DNA from: Adenanthera pavonina
Taxonomy: Eukaryota > Streptophyta > Magnoliopsida > Fabales > Fabaceae
NCBI GenBank assembly: GCA_026686845.1
Contig: JAIVEN010000024.1
Coordinates: 5,815,501 to 5,879,500 of the forward strand
DNA length: 64,000 nucleotides
Direction: 5' to 3'
A model generated the notes under the pieces. The model searched no databases. It was not told the DNA's origin and saw only the letters and a list, made by a program, of their open reading frames with translations. Made by a program: the position numbers and the translations under genes. This document shows, piece after piece, positions 58,784 through 64,000 of the stretch (position 1 is the first letter of the stretch; the number at the start of each line of letters is the position of its first letter).

Positions 58784-61700
58784 ACTTTGTTTTGCAGGTA
58801 TGTCTTAAAGCTATCAAGAGTAACAAATGGTACATGGACAGTGCATGCTCAAGACATATGATTGGTGATAAAGAAAAGTTCATCACCCTCAAAGACAAGA
58901 AAAGAGGAAAAGTGACTTTTGGAGGTGACCAATATGGCAAAGTGGTTGGCACTGGCATCGTGGGAAAAAATCTATAAAAGAGGTGCTGTTTATAGTTGGG
59001 CTTAACCACAACTTGCTAAGTGTGAGTCAAACCTGTGATAAAGGAGATTGAATACCGTTTGACTTAGAATTATGCTTGGTCATCCAAAAAAGTGATTACA
59101 AAGTTATCCTTAAACCTCAAAGGGATGGTAACTGCTATATCATTGATCTAGATGAACTTCCTACTTTAGATTCCATATGTTTAATTAGTAAAGACAATGA
59201 AAGTTGATTATGGCATAGAAGGCTAGCACATGTCAACATGAACCAACTAAATAAGCTAATTAAAAATGAGTCAGTTACTGGTTTGCCAAAAATTTCTTTT
59301 GAAAAAAATAGAGAATGTGATGCTTGTCTCAAAAGGAAACAAACAAAATCCTCTTTCAAATGTAAAAATGTCATATCTACATCTAAACCACTATAGCTGC
59401 TGCATATGGATTTGATAGGGCCATCTAGAGTAAAAAGCATTGGTGGAAATCTATATGTACTAGTAATTGTAGATGACTATTCTAGATTCACTTGGACTTT
59501 ATTTCTTTCCTCCAAAGATGAGACATTTGATGCATTTGTAACCTTAGCCAAGAAAGTGTAAAATGAAAAAGGTATTTTTATTATGTTTATCTGGTCTAAT
59601 CATAGAGGAGAATTCGAAAATTCAGACTTCTTGGAGTACTGTGAAGAACATGGAATTGATCATAATTTCTCAGCTCTAAGAACACCTCCGCAAAATGGAG
59701 TGGAGGAAAGGAAGAATAGGACTTTGGGAGAAATGGCAAGAGCAATGCTAAATGAGAAAGAGTTTCCTTAATACTTCTGATTGATGTAGTAAACACAGCA
59801 AGTTGCATCATCAATGGAGCTTACATTAGACCAATCTTGGGGAAGACACTTTATGAGCTCTACAAAGGAAGAAAACCAAATTTCTCACACCTGCATGTGT
59901 TTGGATACAAATGCTTTGTCCACAACAATGGAAAAGAGAATCTGGGTAAGTTTGATGCCAAATCTGATGAATGTATATTCCTTGACTATTCTAGTATAAG
60001 TAAAGCATATAGAGTATTTAACAAAAAGTTTAGGACCATAGAAGAATCTATGCATGTAGTTTTCCTTGAAAATGAAACTGTTTCTAAACCTGCCTTAGAT
60101 GAGGATGAATTGATTTCTAGTTTTAAAAACATGAACTTCTCTAAGGGATATAAAACTAAACCTCTAAAAATATTAGAATCTATTGATATTCAGGGGAAAG
60201 ATATAGAAATTGAAAATAATGAAAAAGTTTCTGAAGAACTTCCTAGAGCTTAGAGATATCAAAGGAGTCATCCTATTGATCAAGTGATTGAGAATGTTAA
60301 AACCAGAGGAAAACTTAGGGATTAAATGAATAACTATGCATTTATTTCTCATATTGAACCTAAATGTACTGAAGAAGGTTTAATAGATTAATACTGGACA
60401 TTAGTTATGCAAGAAGAATTGGATCAATTTAAAAGAAATCAAGTTTGGGACTTAGTGCATAGGCCCAATGATCACCCGATTTGGAACCAAATGGGTGTTT
60501 AGAAACAAACTTAATGAATTTGGAATGATAATTAGAAACAAAGCTAGGTTGGTAGTTAAAGGATATAATTAGAAAGAAGGCATAGATTATGAGGAAACTT
60601 TTGCTTCGGTTACAAGATTGGAAGTATTAAGAATTCTCTTAGCCTATGCGTGTATAAAAGATATAATGTTGTATCAAATGGATGTAAAGAGTGCTTTTCT
60701 AAATGGTTATATCATGGAAGAAGTTTATATTGATCAATCTCTAGGCTCTGAGGATTCAACTAAACCAAATCATATATATAAACTAAAGAAAGCTCTGTAT
60801 GGTTTAAAATAGGCACCTAGAGCATGGTATGAAAGACTAAGTAATTTTCTAATTGAAAAAGGATTTAATAGGGGCAAAATTGATACAGCCTTGTTCACTA
60901 AAAAGGAAAGCAAAGATTTTCTTATACTTCAAATTTATGTTAATGATATTATATTTGGTGCTAGTAATGAATCTTTGTGCAAGAATTTTTCTAAGTTAAT
61001 GCAAAGCGAATTTGAGATGTCGATGATGGGAGAGCTCAACTTTTTCCTTGGATTGCAAATTAAACAATGTGATGATGACATATTTCTCAATCAATCAAAG
61101 TACTTAAAAGAGGTGCTAAAGAAATTTGGAATGAAAAATGCTAAATCAATGGGAATTCTAGTGATCACTGCCACAAAGCTTGACATGGATGAAGGAGGAA
61201 AACCATTTGATATAACTCAATACAGAAGAATGATTGGCTCCTTGCTGTACCTAATGGCTAGTAGACCTGACATCATGTTCAGTGTTTGTATGTCTATAAG
61301 GTTCCAATTATGTCCCAGAGAGTCCCATGCAATAGCTGTGAAGAGAATATTTAGATATTTAATTGGAACATCACAGATGGAACTTTGGTATCCAAAGGGC
61401 AATGGAAAAGAGCTTGTTGGATATACTGATGCTGATTTTGCTGGATCCAAAATTGATAGAAAAAGCATAAGTGGAACATGCTAATTTCTTGGAGGATCTC
61501 TAGTCTTGTGGTTCAGTAAGAAGCAGAATAGTGTGGCTCTCTCCACAGCAGAAGCTGAATACATAGCTGCTGGAAGCTGCTGTGCACAAATTCTTGGATG
61601 AAGCAACAACTTGAAGTTCTCAAAATTGAGATGAAGGAAGTACCTATAAGATGTGACAATCAAAGTGCCATAAATATCACAAAGAACCTAGTGATGCATT

Positions 61701-61884
61701 CAAAACAAAGCACATTAAGGTCAGACATCATTTTATAAGGGACCACGTTTTGAAAAGAGACATCATGTTAGATTTTGTCCCTATTGAAGATCAGATTGCA
61801 GATATCCTGACTAAGCCATTTCTAGAGGACAAACATTGCAAAATCAGAAGAGAATTGGAAATGGTAAACCCCAATGAATTGTAA
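58784..61884 (+). pseudogene. pol: Copy C pol, broken
   Basis: Protease WYMDSACSRHM at about 58831. GAG-pre-integrase RLAHVNMNQLNKL and CDACLKRKQTKSS. Integrase LHMDLIGPSRVKSIGG, IWSNHRGEFENSDF (catalytic Asp replaced by Asn, as in copy A) and QNGVEERKNRTLGEMARAML. RT: GCLL-type [20 protein letters not shown], and QIYVNDIIFGASNESL, where the second Asp of YVDD is Asn. RNase H: YTDADFAGSKIDRKS, then LSTAEAEYIAAGS. It ends VNPNEL and TAA at 61882-61884. Many stops and shifts. With both the integrase and RT catalytic sites changed it is dead. Confidence 0.88.
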
Positions 61885-62956
61885 GCGAGCCTTGAACCAA
61901 ATATGTTTACTTTTTGAAGACGATTTGTCAATTGGTTTAAACTTACTCTAACTTAAGCTTTGGAGTATCTTTAAGATGTTTTGCAGGTACTCCTCATGAG
62001 CTTAAATGATAGAAAAATCAATGTAATAGAGTACCTCAGACTTGTTTAGTCAACAGCTACTGAAGAACATTTAGAAATTTGAATGTTTAGCATGTATCTG
62101 TAAGTTTAATCTTGTAAAATTCGTACTTTGAATGCTGATAGACAAATTTCCATACCCTACCCAGCCTGTTAAATGACTTTACTTAGTTAAAATTCAAACT
62201 TTAACCTTAAATAGACATATTTCAATAGTTCAAATGTTGCATCAATGCATTAGCTCTCTCAAAATTCGTTTGTTGGTAAATTTTTGATCTTTGTATACAT
62301 GTTTGCGTTGTCTATGTGGACAACAGTCATCTGTTGAAAAATTGAAATTCGGATTTTGAATCTTTGAATACATGTTTGTCTTATCTGTATGAGCAGCATT
62401 CAAATTTTGATGGTTCAACATTCACATTTAGACAATTATTTATAAAGTCTTAAAATATGAACTTTGAATCCCAAACATTCGTCTATTGAAATTCTTTTAT
62501 GCGCTTGGATTCAGATAAAGACTTCAACATTCAAACCTTAAGAGCATAACATTTGTCTGTTGAAGCATCTATTGATGTTAAGTCTCTGTTAGACGAATTT
62601 CAAGACTAAAATTCATCTATTGAAGTCATCTCTTATATGATAAGTCTTTGATAGACAAACTTTAAGGTTGCAAATTCGTCTGTCAAGACAATCTCTTTGA
62701 ATACATAAGCAACATAACTGGCTGAAATTAAAATTTTAACTGTCAAAATTTGTCTATCGGATGGTTACATAAAGAAATCCAAAGGGTCATGCTCTGAACA
62801 AATGCAACCCTATACATCTTCTAACTAAACCTATTCCTCTCCCCTCTTCATCATTCTTAAATTCCTTTGGCCAAACCTCATTTCTCACCAATTAAGCTCT
62901 AAATCAAACCTCTGAAACACTTCTGAAGCATTTCTTGAAACACATTCCAAGTGAAA
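61885..62956 (+). other. Pol-envelope spacer of copy C
   Basis: About 1.07 kb, homologous to the spacers of A and B. Motifs such as TTAGACGAATTTCAAG near 62590, AAATTCGTCTGTCAAG near 62670 and TTCAAATTTTGA near 62400 persist among substitutions. No coding. Confidence 0.55.
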
Positions 62957-63865
62957 ATAGTGAGAGTCAAGAATGCCAATGTTGGAAAAGGAGAGTCTAG
63001 ACCCAAACGTGCTACTAAATCTCAATATGCAACAAAGGAGGGAGAAACCTAGAAAAGAAAGGGCGAATCTAGCAAAGAAACTCCATCCAAAAAGAAAAAA
63101 TCAACTTCGAAGGCTGAATCGAAGAGGCCAATCCCTACTGCCCCTACATCTAGCACTGAGTCAGAAGAATTGTAACTGACAACAGAGCTACTTTGTAGCT
63201 CTGATCAAATCCTGGAAGAATACAACTTGAAATTTGTGGGAAAGAAGGCAATAACTCCTCATTACACCAATTTGGAATATTTTTTTAGTTTTCAACAACA
63301 TTGATGTTGGGTTTTGGATGAGCAAGTATAGGAACTTGTTGCAAATTAAGGAAAAATATGACAATAAGGTGATTAAGACCTGATATGATACTCTGTTTAG
63401 AATATTTTTTTAGTTTTCAACAACATTGATGTTGGGTTTTGGATGAGCAAGTATAGGAACTTGTTGCAAATTAAGGAAAAATATGACAATAAGGTGATTA
63501 AGACCTGATATGATACTCTAAAATACAATAACAAAAAGAGGAAGTACCAAGTGGCAATTAGGTCTAGGACTCTGTGGTTATCTGATGAGAATATTAATGG
63601 AGTTTTGGAGATTCTTGGATAAGAGGGATTCAAGATTGATATCACCACCTCCAAATACATGGATGAGGATGATAATGCAGATAAGCAAGGTAGAGGATTT
63701 TTGAATTACAAGGAAAGCACAATCTTGAACACTTTCTTCAGAAGGTGTGAGAATATGCCTCCTCTGAGACTGGTAAAGCCCTCTGATCTCAGTGTACAAG
63801 CCAAAGTCTTGCACTATATAGTGTCAAGAATCATTTTCAACAAAGGAGAAAGCTTCAATCTGATG
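62957..63865 (+). pseudogene. Envelope-like gene of copy C, truncated
   Basis: The start codon is ATA (62957-62959) where A and B have ATG; VRVKNANVGKGESRPKRATK follows, then lysine-rich sequence, LEEYNLKFVGKKAITPHYTN, and after a tandem duplication, YQVAIRSRTLWLSDENINGV, MDEDDNADKQ and LRLVKPSDLSVQAKVLHYIV SRIIFNKGESFNLM. Stops and shifts break it, and homology ends at about 63865, before the Pro-rich part. Confidence 0.78.
63275..63519. repeat. Perfect tandem duplication, 125-bp period
   Basis: Bases 63275-63394 (GAATATTTTTTTAGTTTTCA...) recur without a visible change at 63400-63519. It duplicates part of the envelope-like gene of copy C (the segment encoding GFWMSKYRNLLQIKEKYDNK). Neither A nor B has it. 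Confidence 0.92.
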
Positions 63866-64000
63866 AACAAACCTTGTCGTGAGGTTGCAATTTAATGCTT
63901 GATTGCAAAACAGAAATTATGTAGTAAAATGTGTAACCATGGTCATTTCACTCTGGACCAACTAGTATAAAATTTGTTTAGGCGGTAACTAAGTAATTAA
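63866..64000. other. Unassigned right edge
   Basis: The sequence after the break in copy C matches neither copy A nor copy B. Probably the start of another insertion or the far side of a deletion. No coding seen. Confidence 0.4.

Larger units (their letters stand above)
57864..63865 (+). mobile_element. Copy C: truncated Sirevirus-type copia element, plus strand
   Basis: Same family, opposite strand to copy B. It begins inside the gag zinc knuckle, and continues through distal gag, pol, spacer and the first part of the envelope-like gene. Homology stops at about 63865 within the conserved envelope-like block (NKGESFNLM), after which unrelated sequence follows. No LTR of copy C lies in the window. 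Arms B and C differ strongly (roughly 70-90 percent identical protein segments by eye), so this is not a recent palindromic duplication. Confidence 0.88.

Overview
The window is nuclear DNA of a flowering plant, most likely a eudicot. The evidence is nested Ty1/copia and probable Ty3/gypsy LTR retrotransposons, a tRNA-derived SINE, Stowaway, hAT, Mutator and CACTA non-autonomous DNA transposons, and a decayed plant-type bHLH gene fragment with plant-type splice junctions. The background is AT-rich. I see no intact host gene. Every long reading frame I can name belongs to a transposable element, and nearly all are broken. The species cannot be fixed from this sequence.

Layout. 1-2663: the 5' two thirds of an old, decayed Ty1/copia element on the minus strand, running off the left edge inside reverse transcriptase. 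2664-14443: copy A, a full-length 11.8-kb Sirevirus-type copia element on the minus strand with 1.66-kb LTRs, a perfect 5-bp target duplication (GTTTC), an initiator-tRNA-Met primer site, gag, pol and an envelope-like third gene. 14470-15402: a broken acidic-repeat gene of unknown function whose stop lies only about 26 bp from the copy A insertion. 15403-18303: intergenic. 18304-23665: a 5.4-kb non-autonomous CACTA-like transposon carrying decayed exons of a bHLH transcription factor and a second unidentified coding fragment. 25206-28077: a probable solo LTR with target duplication AGGAG. 28774-29123: a 70-bp tandem array, interrupted further on by another LTR-like insertion at 29231-30818. 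31088-36224: a gag-only LTR element. 37118-44514: a cluster of small DNA transposons (two hAT-like, one Mutator-like, one Stowaway, others), a LINE fragment and a SINE. 49041-57866 and 57864-63865: two older copies (B, minus strand; C, plus strand) of the copy A family, joined head to head in the middle of gag.

How the parts work together. Copies A, B and C share one architecture: LTR, primer site, gag, pol (protease, integrase, reverse transcriptase, RNase H), a motif-rich spacer, an envelope-like gene, polypurine tracts and LTR. Their comparison is the most informative part of the window. All three have a TAA at the same gag codon, a second stop about 60 codons later, and pol in the -1 frame after it, although their other lesions are private. 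The LTR U3 region and the pol-envelope spacer share a dense array of short imperfect palindromes that no coding feature explains. Copy A has LTRs that differ at only about two dozen positions by eye, yet its pol carries four nonsense codons and an altered integrase catalytic residue, so it was probably mobilised in trans.
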